NCBI RefSeq assembly: GCF_000615975.1
Contig: NZ_BAMP01000003.1
Coordinates: 1 to 64,000 of the forward strand
Direction of reading: 5' to 3'
DNA from: Nitratireductor aquibiodomus NL21 = JCM 21793
Lineage (GTDB): Bacteria > Pseudomonadota > Alphaproteobacteria > Rhizobiales > Rhizobiaceae
DNA: 64,000 nucleotides
This document shows, one piece after another, positions 8,816-18,336 of this stretch (position 1 is the stretch's first letter; the number at the start of each line of letters is the position of its first letter). The notes under the pieces are model-generated. The model was not told the origin of the DNA. It did no database searches and worked only from the letters and a program-made list of their open reading frames with translations. Position numbers and translations under genes: made by a program.

Positions 8816-11072
8816 GGCGGCCTCCCGTATCGAGTGTGTTTCTGGCGATCGGGCGCCACCATTGCCGGGTTTTGCGCTTGTTGAAGACGACACCCAGAAT
8901 GCCGACGCGGGACTTGCCGAATGTGGCCAGTGCGCTGGCCAGCCATTCGACGGTCATCTTGCGTCGGTTCCCGAGCATGAGGAGGATGCCGTCGAGATAG
9001 GCGCTGGCCGCACGCGTGTCCGCCGAGGACGCAAAGGTGGAGAGGTCCACGATGATCACATCGTAGTCCTGACGGAGCTCTTCGAGCTTCTTCTTGAGTG
9101 CGGGCAGGTGCCCGAAGCGGTGACCCGGATGCGCCGCCTTTCGAATCTGCTCGACGGTGAGCACGGGGAGGATCGGCACTTCCTCCAGTTGGGCGCGCTT
9201 TTCGCCCTTATGCTTTTCCTCAGTCGCATCATCGGCGCCCACAGTGCCACGATAGACGGAAAGGCCCGCTTTCGGTCCTGTGTTGACCGCCTGAATGCTG
9301 AGAAACGGGTTCTTGAAGTTGGCATCGACCAGCACCACCCGCAGGCCTTCATTGGCGTAGAGCTGTCCCAGATTGGCTGCGATGGTGCTTTTTCCTTCGC
9401 CTCCGCCGACCGAGGTCAATCCCACAACAATCGGCCCGCCCGAAGGGAACGCGGCGTCAATGGAACTTTTCACGCCACGGAGCGCTTCGGAGAAGCCGGA
9501 GTAAGGCGCATCCAGAACGAAACGGAGTGCACCCTTGGCACCCGGTGCCTGAAAACGCGTAAAGGGAACGTGGCCGAGTGTGGGCAGGCCGAGCTCACGG
9601 CTGAGGCGCTCGCCGGAGCTGATGCGGCGGTCGAGCACATCGCGCAGGCCTGCAAGCCCCAGACCGCCGGCAAAGCCGAGCATCAGGGCCATGGGAATGA
9701 TGAGTGTCGTTTTCGGCCAGTTCTTTGCAAGCGGCGGGGTTGCCGCCGTCACCATACGCGCATCGCCGATGGGGAAGGACTGCTTCTGCAGCGTCGTGAT
9801 CAATTGCTGCAAGACGCTTTCATACATGCGCCGATAGGTGGTCGCCCGGCTTTCAAGCTCGGTCAGCTGGACACGCGCCAGATTTTTCTCCGTAACACTG
9901 CCCTTGATCGCGTCGAGCTGCTCCTTGAGCAATTCTTCGCGGGCCTGCGCAGTGTCGAGATTTGATCTGTAGACACCCTGAATGCGCACGAGCTCGGTGT
10001 TGATCTGCGTTTCAAGCCGCGCAATCTCGGACTTTGCAGCCAAAGTCGGCTCGCTGTCGGCTCCATAGCGGGTCTGCAACGCCTCGAGCCGTGTGCGGGC
10101 CGCTCCAAGATCCGCTCTCAGACGGTTGATCTCGGTGTTGCTCAGCGCCTCGCCGACATAGCTGTCGGGCAGTTCCCCAGCCAGCATGCGGTTGATGGTC
10201 GCCAGCCGCGCTGCCTCGCCTGCGGTCGCCGCCTGCGCTGACAGCAACTGGCTGCTGATCTCGGCAAGCTGCTGCTGGTCCAGTCCGGAGGGGCCAACCT
10301 GCGCGATATCATTGCTGTTCCGGTATTCCTCCGCACTCAAAGCGGCTTCCTGCGCCTGCCGGCCAATCTCCACCAGCCGGTCTTCGATCCACTGCGCGCC
10401 ACGCGCGATGATCTGCGATTTCGCATCGAGGCTCGACTGCATGTAGGTGTTGGCGATGGCATTGGCGGCCCGCGCCGCCTTGACGGGGTCCGTGGACGTG
10501 TAGCCGATCTCCAGAACATAGGACTGGCCCACGCGGCGAACCGACACACGGCCGAGAAAGCCCGCCATGGTGCGGCGCATGATCTCTTCTTCATTCGGCT
10601 TGCCGGCTGCTTCGGCATTCTCCCCGGTCGCTGGGTCGAACACGGAGAGCATCGTAACGACCGCACCACGCACGGCCGATCTCCATGAACTGCTCGTCTG
10701 GATTTCCGGGTCTTCAGTCAGATTGAGCTGCTTGATGACGGAACGGGCAATCGCCTCGGATTTGACGATCTCCACCTCGCTCGCAATTTCCGCGGTCTCG
10801 ATGATGATGGTGCCGGTGGAAGCGTCCTGCGAGGCGATGCGCGCCTGTTCACGGTCGATGACGATGCGTGCGATGGAGGTGTAGGTGGGTTCCGTATTGG
10901 CGATATAGAGCGCGCCGAGCGCCACGCCCGCAGCGGAAGCCAGGGCAAGAATCAGAAAATGCCTTTGCAGGAAGGCCCATATGTCGCGGAAGGAGATGTA
11001 GTCCTGCTGCCGCCCGCTTTCCTTCGACGCCATCTCCGTTCCGGTCAGCTTCCTGATTTCCTGCACCACCAT
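8805..11072 (-). CDS. exoP: ExoP/Wzc-like polysaccharide co-polymerase with tyrosine-kinase-type ATPase domain
   Basis: Inner-membrane protein that controls polymerisation and chain length and links to the outer-membrane export channel. It has an N-terminal Wzz domain between two membrane helices (about residues 30-55 and 440-465), a long coiled coil between them, and a C-terminal cytoplasmic ATPase with Walker A GGGEGKST near residue 555, a Walker A' VVLVDANFKNPF and Walker B DVIIVDLSTF. The usual C-terminal cluster of tyrosines is absent: the tail is short and basic. The frame is open to GTG 11084; ATG 11072 has GGTGGGG upstream, and ATG 11033 is another option. Downstream of an exoF-like gene, as in Sinorhizobium. 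Confidence 0.87.
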   Translation of the reverse strand: MVVQEIRKLTGTEMASKESGRQQDYISFRDIWAFLQRHFLILALASAAGVALGALYIANTEPTYTSIARIVIDREQARIASQDASTGTIIIETAEIASEVEIVKSEAIARSVIKQLNLTEDPEIQTSSSWRSAVRGAVVTMLSVFDPATGENAEAAGKPNEEEIMRRTMAGFLGRVSVRRVGQSYVLEIGYTSTDPVKAARAANAIANTYMQSSLDAKSQIIARGAQWIEDRLVEIGRQAQEAALSAEEYRNSNDIAQVGPSGLDQQQLAEISSQLLSAQAATAGEAARLATINRMLAGELPDSYVGEALSNTEINRLRADLGAARTRLEALQTRYGADSEPTLAAKSEIARLETQINTELVRIQGVYRSNLDTAQAREELLKEQLDAIKGSVTEKNLARVQLTELESRATTYRRMYESVLQQLITTLQKQSFPIGDARMVTAATPPLAKNWPKTTLIIPMALMLGFAGGLGLAGLRDVLDRRISSGERLSRELGLPTLGHVPFTRFQAPGAKGALRFVLDAPYSGFSEALRGVKSSIDAAFPSGGPIVVGLTSVGGGEGKSTIAANLGQLYANEGLRVVLVDANFKNPFLSIQAVNTGPKAGLSVYRGTVGADDATEEKHKGEKRAQLEEVPILPVLTVEQIRKAAHPGHRFGHLPALKKKLEELRQDYDVIIVDLSTFASSADTRAASAYLDGILLMLGNRRKMTVEWLASALATFGKSRVGILGVVFNKRKTRQWWRPIARNTLDTGGRHAV

Positions 11073-11189
11073 GTTCGGCCCCACCCGTCTTGCAGGCTAC
11101 GCGTCCTTCCGAACGCAAGCGCTCCATCTCATTGTTTTCCGCATTGACGCGGACGCCAGGTGAGCCCACCTGGCTGCAGAATTTTCTAA

Positions 11190-11235
11190 GCATCGGACCG
11201 AAAAATAGAATCCGGTTTTCGGGTCATTCCGATGC
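11190..11235. repeat. Imperfect palindrome, REP-like intergenic repeat
   Basis: Arms GCATCGGA (11190-11197) and TCCGATGC (11228-11235) are exact inverts. The interior continues the pairing with CCGAAAA and TTTTCGG, giving a long imperfect hairpin. Sequences of this shape are dispersed in rhizobial genomes; that statement is from memory and was not searched. It lies between the exoF-like and exoP-like genes. Confidence 0.6.
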
Positions 11236-11247
11236 TCCATCATCAGT

Positions 11248-11291
11248 CTAGATCGTCCTTTGTGCGTCCGGATGGACGCACGGCGATCTAG
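11248..11291 (-). terminator. Strong two-part hairpin at the end of the exoF-like gene
   Basis: An inner stem GTGCGTCC (11262-11269) and GGACGCAC (11274-11281) closes a GGAT loop. An outer stem CTAGATCG (11248-11255) and CGATCTAG (11284-11291) pairs around it. The outer stem overlaps the stop codon of the exoF-like gene (11288-11290). No long T run follows on the minus strand, so it is more likely an intercistronic processing, stability or attenuation element than a simple terminator. Confidence 0.55.
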
Positions 11292-12655
11292 CGCGACTGC
11301 GCCTGCATGACCCCGTTCTCGAGGGAAGCGCGGGGCATTGAGGCGCGCAGCAGATCGAGCTGCACGTCCAGAACGTCGCCCGGTTCCAGCCCGGTCGTTT
11401 CAACGGCGTCCACACGCTGTTTCTCATCACCGCCGCGCAGGATGCTGAACCGCAGCGGCTGCTGCTCGAACGCCCTGTCCTCACGACGCAGGATCGACGC
11501 CCCGGTCGCCTGAAGAAGCTGCTCCGTCATTCCACGGCGCAGTTCCAGGTCGTCGATTTCCAGATTGACCCTTTGCAGTTCGGCGCCGATTTCCGTGCGC
11601 CTTGTGCCCTCGAGGCTGAGCGCATCGCGCTCGGTCTCACTCAGCCGCTGCCGGGCGCGCATGGAGGCAACCGCAAGATCGAGACGACTCGACTGGAGGT
11701 CGGCAACAATGCGCTCGAGCCCTGTCTCGCGCGATTTTGTGACCGTGCCCTTTTTGACCAGCTGCGCGACATTGCCGAGCTCTTCCTCGGCGATTTTGAT
11801 CTGACGGTCCTGTGCCACCATCTTTTCGCCGAGAATCCTGATTTCCTCGCGGAACAGTGTGCCGAGTTCATCGAGCGCACTGCGCTGGCGCTGATAGGCG
11901 TTGCGGCGAGCTTCGAATATGGCCTTCTCGTCCCGCACGAACTGGGCTGCGTGCCCGGCCAGAGGTCGTCCCTGAAGAGCGGCATCGAAATCAACACTCT
12001 CGCCCTCGACAAGCTCCGCTTCGAGCCGCGCCCGCCGGGTCGCAAGCTGCAGAAGCTGGAGATCAATACGGCCGATCTCGCCCGCATAGCGGATCTGTTC
12101 GAGCTCGGAATAACCGCCCGCCTGATCGGACCGGCGCACACGCCCGCCGGCCATGGCGAGCGCCTGCAGGACGCTGAGCCCTGGTTTGAACTCGAACTCA
12201 CCCGGACGCTCCACGCTGCCGGTGACAAATACGGACGGGTAACGCACCACCTCCACCGTGGTAGCGGGCGGCGAGATGAGGCCTGTCTTCTTTTGAAGTG
12301 CCGCGGCTATTTCGCCGGCCAGCGCCTGGCTGGTCCTGCCATCAGCCGCGATTTGCCCCACCAGCGGGAGGGCGATCATACCTGCGGGAGAAACGGTATA
12401 TTCGCCGTTCAAGGCCGTCCATTCCCGGTATTCGCCCTGGGCCTCCACCCATTCGACCACGGCGATCTTCACCCGCGTCTGCGGCAGGAGCTGAAAATCG
12501 CCCTGGGCGCGCGCGGCATCATTGCCGGCGAGGATGCTCAGGATGAACACAAGCGCCGTAAAGGCCGCCGTGAGGACGAACGATCCTGCGCTGCGTAAAG
12601 AAATGGTGGGATCAGTTGTACCCTGCTTCATCCTGCCCGTTCCGGAGATATCCAT
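11288..12655 (-). CDS. exoF: ExoF-like polysaccharide export protein (OPX/SLBB)
   Basis: Periplasmic/outer-membrane export protein working with the ExoP-like protein. After a hydrophobic N-terminal segment (SFVLTAAFTALVFILSILAG, cleaved or anchoring) comes the poly-export domain (YTVSPAGMIALPLVGQIAADGRT), then an SLBB-type segment (VFVTGSVERPGEFEFKPGLSVLQALAMAGG), then a long predicted coiled coil (about residues 215-390). That long coiled coil is the arrangement of Sinorhizobium ExoF rather than E. coli Wza. I chose ATG 12655 (455 residues), just before the hydrophobic segment; the frame is open to 12802. It heads the minus-strand unit exoF-exoP-GT2-GT4. Confidence 0.86.
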   Translation of the reverse strand: MDISGTGRMKQGTTDPTISLRSAGSFVLTAAFTALVFILSILAGNDAARAQGDFQLLPQTRVKIAVVEWVEAQGEYREWTALNGEYTVSPAGMIALPLVGQIAADGRTSQALAGEIAAALQKKTGLISPPATTVEVVRYPSVFVTGSVERPGEFEFKPGLSVLQALAMAGGRVRRSDQAGGYSELEQIRYAGEIGRIDLQLLQLATRRARLEAELVEGESVDFDAALQGRPLAGHAAQFVRDEKAIFEARRNAYQRQRSALDELGTLFREEIRILGEKMVAQDRQIKIAEEELGNVAQLVKKGTVTKSRETGLERIVADLQSSRLDLAVASMRARQRLSETERDALSLEGTRRTEIGAELQRVNLEIDDLELRRGMTEQLLQATGASILRREDRAFEQQPLRFSILRGGDEKQRVDAVETTGLEPGDVLDVQLDLLRASMPRASLENGVMQAQSR

Positions 12656-12955
12656 GGCGTTCGGGAAGGACGCAGAACCGCCTCCCCCACCGTCGATCAT
12701 CGGGCGAAACGGCGCGAGGTAAATTCGGTTGAAATGGTGTGCGGCTAGTTCCTTTCGGCTAGGGCGCCTAAGCCCATTGGGCTTTTGACGCAGAACAGAC
12801 ACCCCACGCGGAGCCTCAACGTCCGATCGGATGATGACCTAGCCCGTTTGAGCGCGCCGCTCCATCGTTCAGACACGCGTTCAACCGTATTGTCGGCGTG
12901 CCCCCACGTGCCGTTTCAAAGCAATATCCCGGAGGGCAAATCCGGGAGAACCATC
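12656..12955. other. Divergent intergenic region, exoF-like versus glycosyltransferase
   Basis: About 300 bases between two divergent genes, so it should hold promoters for both; none matches the sigma70 consensus well enough to call. It contains a small perfect inverted repeat AAGCCCATTGGGCTT at 12770-12784 followed by TT, and a direct repeat CGGCTAG near 12742 and 12756. These could be a short attenuator or regulator sites. Confidence 0.35.
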
Positions 12956-14151
12956 TTGCGTGTCGCCATCGTTCACTACTGCTGGTCTCCATGCGTGGGG
13001 GCGAAAAGGTCGTCGAAGCCCTGTGCGACATGTATCCGGACGCCGATATCTTCACGCTGGTTTATGATGAAAAACGGGTTTCGGAGAAAATCCGCCGGCA
13101 CCGTGTCACCCCCTCTTTTCTACAGAAGATACCAGGTGCGAAACGGCACTATCAGTCGCTCCTGCCGCTGATGCCCTTCGCGCTGGAGAGCCTGGATGTT
13201 TCGGGCTACGACCTGATCATTTCCAGTGAATCCGGGCCTGCCAAGGGCATTACGCCCGGTCCGCAGGCCACCCATGTCTGTTATTGTCACTCACCCATGC
13301 GCTATGTGTGGGACCACTATCACTTCTACCGGGCCAATGCCGGCCTGCCGGCGCGGCTGCTCATGCCGTGGATCGCGCCGGCGCTGCGCACATGGGACGT
13401 GACCACCGCTGCGCGTGTCGACGCGTTTGTCGCCAATTCGCGCCATGTGGCGGACCGCATTGGCAAGTATTACCGCCGCCGTGCGACCGTGCTCAATCCT
13501 CCGGTGAGCGTCGATGATTTCGCGCCCGTCACCGATCTGGGCGACCATTATCTCGTGGCCGGTCAACTGGTCGGCTACAAGCGGGTCGACCTGGCCGTGC
13601 GCGCGTTCACACGTATGGACCGCAAGCTCGTCGTAATCGGCGAAGGACCGGAGATGGCGACGCTGAAGCGGCTCGCCGGGCCCAGCGTGACGTTTCTGGG
13701 CCGAACCCCCTTCCCGCAGCTCAAAGACATGCTTGCCCGCTGCCGGGCACTCATTTTTCCCGGCACCGAGGACTTCGGAATCGTGCCGGTGGAGGCGATG
13801 GCGAGCGGGCGGCCGGTCATCGCCCATGCGAGCGGTGGCGTGCTCGATTCGGTCGTTCCCGACCAGACGGGGCTCCTCTTCGACGAGCAGTCGGAAGCAG
13901 GCCTGATTGATGCCGTGCGCCGCTTCGAGACCATGGAAGGAACCTTCCATCCCGAGATTATCCGCCAGCATGCGCAGCAGTTCAGCGATGTTCACTTCAG
14001 GCAGCGCATGCAGCAGATCATCGATGACGAGATTGCCAGGCGAAAGCCGATGCCGGTTTCGCTCTCGCAGACGGTGCGCAAGCAACCATCCCTGCGCGCC
14101 CGGGTCGCCAGGGTAAAGCTCCCCGACACACATTTGAGAAACGGAGCGTGA
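12956..14151 (+). CDS. Glycosyltransferase family 4, broken by one single-base deletion near its start
   Basis: GT-B glycosyltransferase (WbaZ/MtfB-like mannosyltransferase type) of the polysaccharide locus. The most likely start is TTG 12956 with GGGAG upstream, giving LRVAIVHY; at about 12980 a G is missing (ACTACTGCTGG for ACTACTGGCTGG) and the frame moves on as LVSMRGGEKVVEALCDMYPDA. Later motifs are HSPMRYVWDHYHFY, ATVLNPPVSVDDF, DHYLVAGQLVGYKRVDLA and FPGTEDFGIVPVEAMASGRPVIA, the last being the donor-binding block. Corrected length is about 398 residues. Divergent from the exoF-like operon. Confidence 0.83.
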
Positions 14152-14158
14152 CAGAGCC

Positions 14159-14536
14159 ATGTTTTCAGTCCTGCGTATAAGGAGCACGGCACGTGACCAG
14201 GAAACCGATACACTGCGTTTCAACACGCTTCTGCACACGCTCGACCTTCTCGACAGGGAGTTGCGGGCTGAACGACGGGGCCTGAAGGAGCGCTGCGAGC
14301 GGATCGCGGCAACCGCCGCCTTCGCGCAGGAGCGCTTTGAAAGCAACGACCATGAGAACGCGCTCTCGACGCGGATCGACGAGATGACCCGCTCGATGAA
14401 GAACTACACGCGACGGATGAATGCACTTCAGCGCCAGATCGACCTTGTTGGTCAGCTGCGTGCAACCGCTTCAACCTTCACGGCGGACCACCGTCCGCCC
14501 CCGGAGCCACGGGAGGCTGCCAGCTTGCGGCACTAA
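14159..14536 (+). CDS. Uncharacterised small coiled-coil protein
   Basis: 125 residues beginning 7 bases after the glycosyltransferase stop, so probably in the same transcript. Almost all of it is charged and heptad-like (LLHTLDLLDRELRAERRGLKERCERI, MTRSMKNYTRRMNALQRQIDLVGQL), predicting a helical coiled coil. No signal peptide, membrane helix or known domain is seen. It could be a partner of an export or glycosyltransferase complex; that is a guess from position only. Confidence 0.55.
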   Translation: MFSVLRIRSTARDQETDTLRFNTLLHTLDLLDRELRAERRGLKERCERIAATAAFAQERFESNDHENALSTRIDEMTRSMKNYTRRMNALQRQIDLVGQLRATASTFTADHRPPPEPREAASLRH

Positions 14537-14951
14537 CCCGCATCGGAACGGGAAGCGTGGGATCGATGACTTTCAAAATGATTAGAGGAGACCCGCCGAT
14601 ACGCTGACAAGATGAACGCCGTAACACCTAAGCGCAGGGGATTTGCACCAACGTTCTATCTGCACGACGCGCCTGGGCTTTTATGATTTCCGGCAGTTGA
14701 GAAGATTGAGAATCGTCGAATATGAAACGCTAAGTTACCGCCTTTATTGAGGTTTCGGAACTTGGCGCAGCGCAGAAACGAGGCTCCGGATCGCCAGCGC
14801 TAAAGCCATGGCGAGGGATGTCTCCCGGTTCAAACGGAGAGGAGCGAACCGGGAGCGGGGGAGGACACGCGAACGATGGACACGTCTTGTGCGGAGAGGC
14901 TTCGCACCGGGCGGTAGACCAGGAAAGGTCGGCGAACCGGGCAGAACTCTG
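14537..14951. other. Intergenic region before the unknown gene and panBC
   Basis: About 415 bases. A possible promoter is TTGAGA at 14697-14702 with TATGAA at 14721-14726, 18 bases apart; the match is modest. The unknown gene's frame stays open from 14808, but the extra residues are an arginine-rich string with no family look, so I leave this part as leader. Confidence 0.3.
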
Positions 14952-15995
14952 ATGGCAAGCAGTGGCAGTTCAGAACGAGCACTTCAACACACAGACACAA
15001 CCGGGATGCTCGCGCTCATCGAAGAGAACATTCGAGCCTTCGACCTGAGCCTTTCGGGTTTGCGCGTCGTGGTCCCCGTCGACAGCCGATTTCTGGCCGC
15101 GACCGCAGCGACCGCCCTCATGGCGGGTGCCGCTGCCGTGACGGCCGTCACACCGACGGCCACCCGGTTCCAGTCAGCCGAAGAAGCAGCAGAGGCGACG
15201 CGTAAACTGGTCGGGGCCGCCGGGCTCCTGGAAAATCTGTCGATCGACGAACGAATCGACCACGAAACCTGCCGGGCGACCAATGTTCTTCTCAACGGTC
15301 CTTCCATCCGTCCGATCACGCGCTCGCTGATCGAGCGCCTGCCCGACCATTCGGTCGTGGCACTGATGCACGAAGCCTGGATGACACTGACGGGAGAGGT
15401 GGACATTGAGGCCTGCCTTGAGCACGACATCCCGATCTCCGCCGTCAACGAATCCCATCCGCTGGTGGGTGCGAGAGACTATCACCCGGCTCTCTGCCTC
15501 GAGTTGCTCAAGGATGCAGAAATCCCGGTGGATGGGGCAGATATCGCGCTGATCTGCGACAATCCCCTCTCTGACACACTGGAAAGGGGCCTGAGACGAG
15601 CCGGTGCGCAGGTGGCCGTCGTCGCGCACGCCAATCAGATTTTCGAGCACGACTGGCGCGCCATCCTTCTCGCCAAGCGTCCCCGCGAGGAGCCACGCCT
15701 CGGGATTCAGGATCTCGGCTGGATCGCCAAGAGCGCGCCTGACGCGACGGTGGTTCAGTACTGGGGAGATGTGGACCGGAAGGCGGCACGGTATTTCGAA
15801 CTGAAGGTGTGGCCGCAGCGCACACCCGGCAAGGGCCAGTGGGGAATACCGCTGGATACGCTGGGGCCCGGCCCGATATTGCAGCGCATCACGGGCGGCC
15901 TCAAGGCCGCGCAGTCCGTGCTTGCCGGAACGCCGACCGCACCCGACAGCCTGGCGCAAACCCTTACATCCACTGACATTTTCAACGGCGATTGA
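14952..15995 (+). CDS. Uncharacterised protein, Rossmann-like
   Basis: 347 residues from ATG 14952. It is not a family I recognise. An alternating hydrophobic strand and glycine/alanine-rich helix near residues 35-70 (LRVVVPVDSRFLAATAATALMAGAAAV) suggests a nucleotide-binding fold, with a second such unit at about 190-225 (GADIALICDNPLSDTLERGLRRAGAQVAVV). So there may be two Rossmann-like halves, as in NAD-dependent dehydrogenases or SAH-hydrolase-like proteins. Conserved-looking clusters are DHETCRATNVLLNGP, HEAWMTLTGEVD and VVQYWGDVDRKAARYFELKVWP. It precedes panB by about 120 bases; a tie to pantothenate synthesis is only positional. A longer start at 14808 is possible but unlikely. Confidence 0.6.
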   Translation: MASSGSSERALQHTDTTGMLALIEENIRAFDLSLSGLRVVVPVDSRFLAATAATALMAGAAAVTAVTPTATRFQSAEEAAEATRKLVGAAGLLENLSIDERIDHETCRATNVLLNGPSIRPITRSLIERLPDHSVVALMHEAWMTLTGEVDIEACLEHDIPISAVNESHPLVGARDYHPALCLELLKDAEIPVDGADIALICDNPLSDTLERGLRRAGAQVAVVAHANQIFEHDWRAILLAKRPREEPRLGIQDLGWIAKSAPDATVVQYWGDVDRKAARYFELKVWPQRTPGKGQWGIPLDTLGPGPILQRITGGLKAAQSVLAGTPTAPDSLAQTLTSTDIFNGD

Positions 15996-16113
15996 CATTC
16001 GGCAATCTGCGCCGTGAGTCTTCGCATCTGCAAAAAACTGTGTCATATCCCTGTCGCAATCGTTCCGGCGCGGCACGCTCTGCATCAGTGGCGATATGCG
16101 AAGGGAGGACAGT

Positions 16114-16947
16114 TTGAGCGCAAACGCACGGATTACGGCACTGACGCCGCCCGACATCCTGGCGCGGAAGGGCGGCGATCCGCTCGTCTGCCTGACCGCC
16201 TACACCACCCCGCTTGCCCGCCTCGTCGACCGGCACTGCGACATAATCCTCGTCGGCGACAGTGTCGGTATGGTTCTGCATGGCCTGCCGAGCACACTCG
16301 GCGTTTCGCTCGACATGATGATCATGCATGGTCAGGCTGTTCGGCGTGGCGTGGAACGCGCCCTGCTCGTCGTCGACATGCCCTTTGGAAGCTATGAGGA
16401 AACGCCGGAGCAAGCTTTTCGCAATGCCGCCCGCATCATGGCCGAGACCGGATGTGCGGCCGTCAAGCTCGAAGGTGGCGAGACGATGGAAAAGACCATC
16501 CGCTTTCTAACCCGGCACGGCATTCCGGTCATGGCGCATATCGGCCTCACGCCCCAGGCGGTCAACAGTTTTGGCGGCTACAAGGTGCAGGGGCGCGGCG
16601 ACGACGCATTCCACATCCTGCGGGATGCGGAAGCGGTGGCCGATGCAGGTGCATTCTCCATCGTGCTCGAGAAGGTTCCGGCCACGCTCGCCGATCGCAT
16701 CACCGAGACAGTTGTCATTCCCACCATCGGCATCGGCGCATCGCCGGCCTGCGACGGGCAGATACTCGTGGTTGATGACATGCTGGGCATGTTCGACGCG
16801 TTCAGGCCGAAATTCGTCAAGCGCTTCGCCGAGCTTGGCGAGGCCGCGGATGCGGCCATCGCAGCCTATGCGCAGGAAGTCCGCTCCCGGAAATTTCCGA
16901 GCGACGCCCATGTCTTCACCGATGGCAGGAAGGGAAAGACCGAATGA
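16114..16947 (+). CDS. panB: 3-methyl-2-oxobutanoate hydroxymethyltransferase
   Basis: First committed step of pantothenate synthesis: ketoisovalerate plus methylene-tetrahydrofolate gives ketopantoate. The family blocks are clear: [27 protein letters not shown] (magnesium and substrate site), [29 protein letters not shown] and [26 protein letters not shown] 16114 is the likely start because AAGGGAGGA lies 4-12 bases before it; ATG 16096 would place that ribosome site inside the gene. 277 residues from the TTG, close to the usual 265-280. The stop overlaps panC by four bases. Confidence 0.96.
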   Translation: MSANARITALTPPDILARKGGDPLVCLTAYTTPLARLVDRHCDIILVGDSVGMVLHGLPSTLGVSLDMMIMHGQAVRRGVERALLVVDMPFGSYEETPEQAFRNAARIMAETGCAAVKLEGGETMEKTIRFLTRHGIPVMAHIGLTPQAVNSFGGYKVQGRGDDAFHILRDAEAVADAGAFSIVLEKVPATLADRITETVVIPTIGIGASPACDGQILVVDDMLGMFDAFRPKFVKRFAELGEAADAAIAAYAQEVRSRKFPSDAHVFTDGRKGKTE

Positions 16948-17801
16948 GCCCCAGCATCCTCCGCACGGTTGCGGAACTGCGTGAGCGTGTTCGCACATGG
17001 CGGCGCGCCGGCGAGCGCGTCGCCGTCGTGCCCACCATGGGCGCGCTCCACGAAGGGCATCTGAGCCTCGTGGAAGCAGCAAAGGCGCGCGCCGAGCGGG
17101 TGATCGTCACACTGTTCGTCAATCCCAGACAGTTCAACAACGCGTCCGATCTCGCCGCCTATCCACGCACGGAAGCAGACGATGCGGCCAAACTCGCGCC
17201 ATTGGCTGTCGATGTTCTGTACGCCCCTGCGGTAGAGGAGATGTACGGCCCCGGTTTCTCGACCACCGTTTCCGTCACGGGTGTGAGCGATGGGCTGTGC
17301 GGAGCGCACCGGCCCGGCCATTTCGACGGCGTTGCGACCGTCGTCAGCAAGCTCCTACTGCAGAGCGAAGCCGATATAGCCTGCTTTGGTGAGAAAGATT
17401 TCCAGCAGCTTCTGGTGGTGCGCCGGCTTGCTGCCGACCTGAACATTCCGGTCGAAATCGTCGGCTGTCCGACAGTGCGAGAGGCCGACAATCTGGCGCT
17501 CTCATCCCGCAATATGCGCCTCACGACCGCGCAGCGGCGCATTGCACCCACCATTGCAGATGTGTTGCTGAAAAGTGCGGCGCACCTTGCCACCGGTGGT
17601 GACGCTGCTTCCGTTCTGGAAGCGGCGCGGAACGCCCTGCAAAAAGCAGGGTTTGACCGGGTGGAGTATTTCGAACTGCGGGATGCAGAATCCCTCGAGC
17701 CTCTCCAGCACGCCGACCGTCCTGCAAGGCTTCTTGCCGCGGCCTGGCTCGGAGAAACACGGCTGATCGATAATGTGCCTGTAGTTCCCGCCAACCTCTG
17801 A
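16944..17801 (+). CDS. panC: Pantoate--beta-alanine ligase (pantothenate synthetase)
   Basis: ATP-dependent condensation of pantoate and beta-alanine to pantothenate. 285 residues, the normal length. [18 protein letters not shown] holds the HIGH-type nucleotide site, [19 protein letters not shown] the pantoate site, and [19 protein letters not shown] and [13 protein letters not shown] the second ATP motif. The start ATG overlaps the panB stop (ATGA), a standard translationally coupled pair. No panD is in the window. Confidence 0.96.
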   Translation: MSPSILRTVAELRERVRTWRRAGERVAVVPTMGALHEGHLSLVEAAKARAERVIVTLFVNPRQFNNASDLAAYPRTEADDAAKLAPLAVDVLYAPAVEEMYGPGFSTTVSVTGVSDGLCGAHRPGHFDGVATVVSKLLLQSEADIACFGEKDFQQLLVVRRLAADLNIPVEIVGCPTVREADNLALSSRNMRLTTAQRRIAPTIADVLLKSAAHLATGGDAASVLEAARNALQKAGFDRVEYFELRDAESLEPLQHADRPARLLAAAWLGETRLIDNVPVVPANL

Positions 17802-18009
17802 ACCCCATGGGTGTTCCCTTCGAGGTTTTCAATGAGAATCGCGTAACGCCCGCGTGAGTATTCTTCCCAATGGCTTGATCGAAAGTGGCCGCGATTTTCG
17901 CCAGCACTTGATTTCTCGGTGATCGCCTATCCTGCGATGGTCCCGGCATCGGCGCTTGCAATGTCTCGCCGAGACTACAAAGCAAACCAGATGCTACACG
18001 GAGATCATC

Positions 18010-18252
18010 ATGAAAACCGCAGTTCTTGCAGCACTCGCCACACTCATCCTCGCCGCGCCGGCAGCGGCGCTCGAGCCGATCAAAGGGAGCCTAAACTACA
18101 ATGCCGATCAGACCGCTCTGAGCAAGACGCCCGTCGGTTCGGTAACCTTCAACGAATTCCACAACGGCGGCAACCGCTACCGTGAGGTCTATGTGGTCGA
18201 TACCGATCGTCGGTTGAAAATCGTCAACCGCTCTGTGGTCGACAACTCCTAA
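18010..18252 (+). CDS. Small secreted protein of unknown function
   Basis: 80 residues with a textbook signal peptide (MKTAVLAALATLILAAPAAALE, cleavage after AAA or ALE) and a mature part of about 58 residues rich in polar and aromatic residues (NEFHNGGNRYREVYVVDTDRRLKIVNR). ATG 18010 is preceded by GGAGATCATC. A longer in-frame start at 17956 would hide the signal peptide and is rejected. It is monocistronic: about 200 bases after panC and followed by a strong terminator. No domain is recognised; periplasmic location is inferred. Confidence 0.75.
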   Translation: MKTAVLAALATLILAAPAAALEPIKGSLNYNADQTALSKTPVGSVTFNEFHNGGNRYREVYVVDTDRRLKIVNRSVVDNS

Positions 18253-18274
18253 ATCCAGTCCCAATCGCGTTCAA

Positions 18275-18301
18275 ACGGCCCCGGTTTGCGGGGCCGTTTT
18301 T
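18275..18301 (+). terminator. Rho-independent terminator
   Basis: Perfect 9-base stem ACGGCCCCG (18275-18283) and CGGGGCCGT (18289-18297) around GTTTG, followed by a T run. It ends the small secreted-protein transcript. Confidence 0.88.
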
Positions 18302-18336
18302 CGTTTTCGGCAGCAAGAAGGGATTCAGGAGCACCT

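Noticed and set aside
12982-14151. Glycosyltransferase start at the ATG inside VSMRGGEKVV or at GTG 12898
   Set aside because: The conserved first strand RVAIVHY lies in the other frame right after a good ribosome site and TTG 12956; a missing G explains the break better than a truncated N-terminus.
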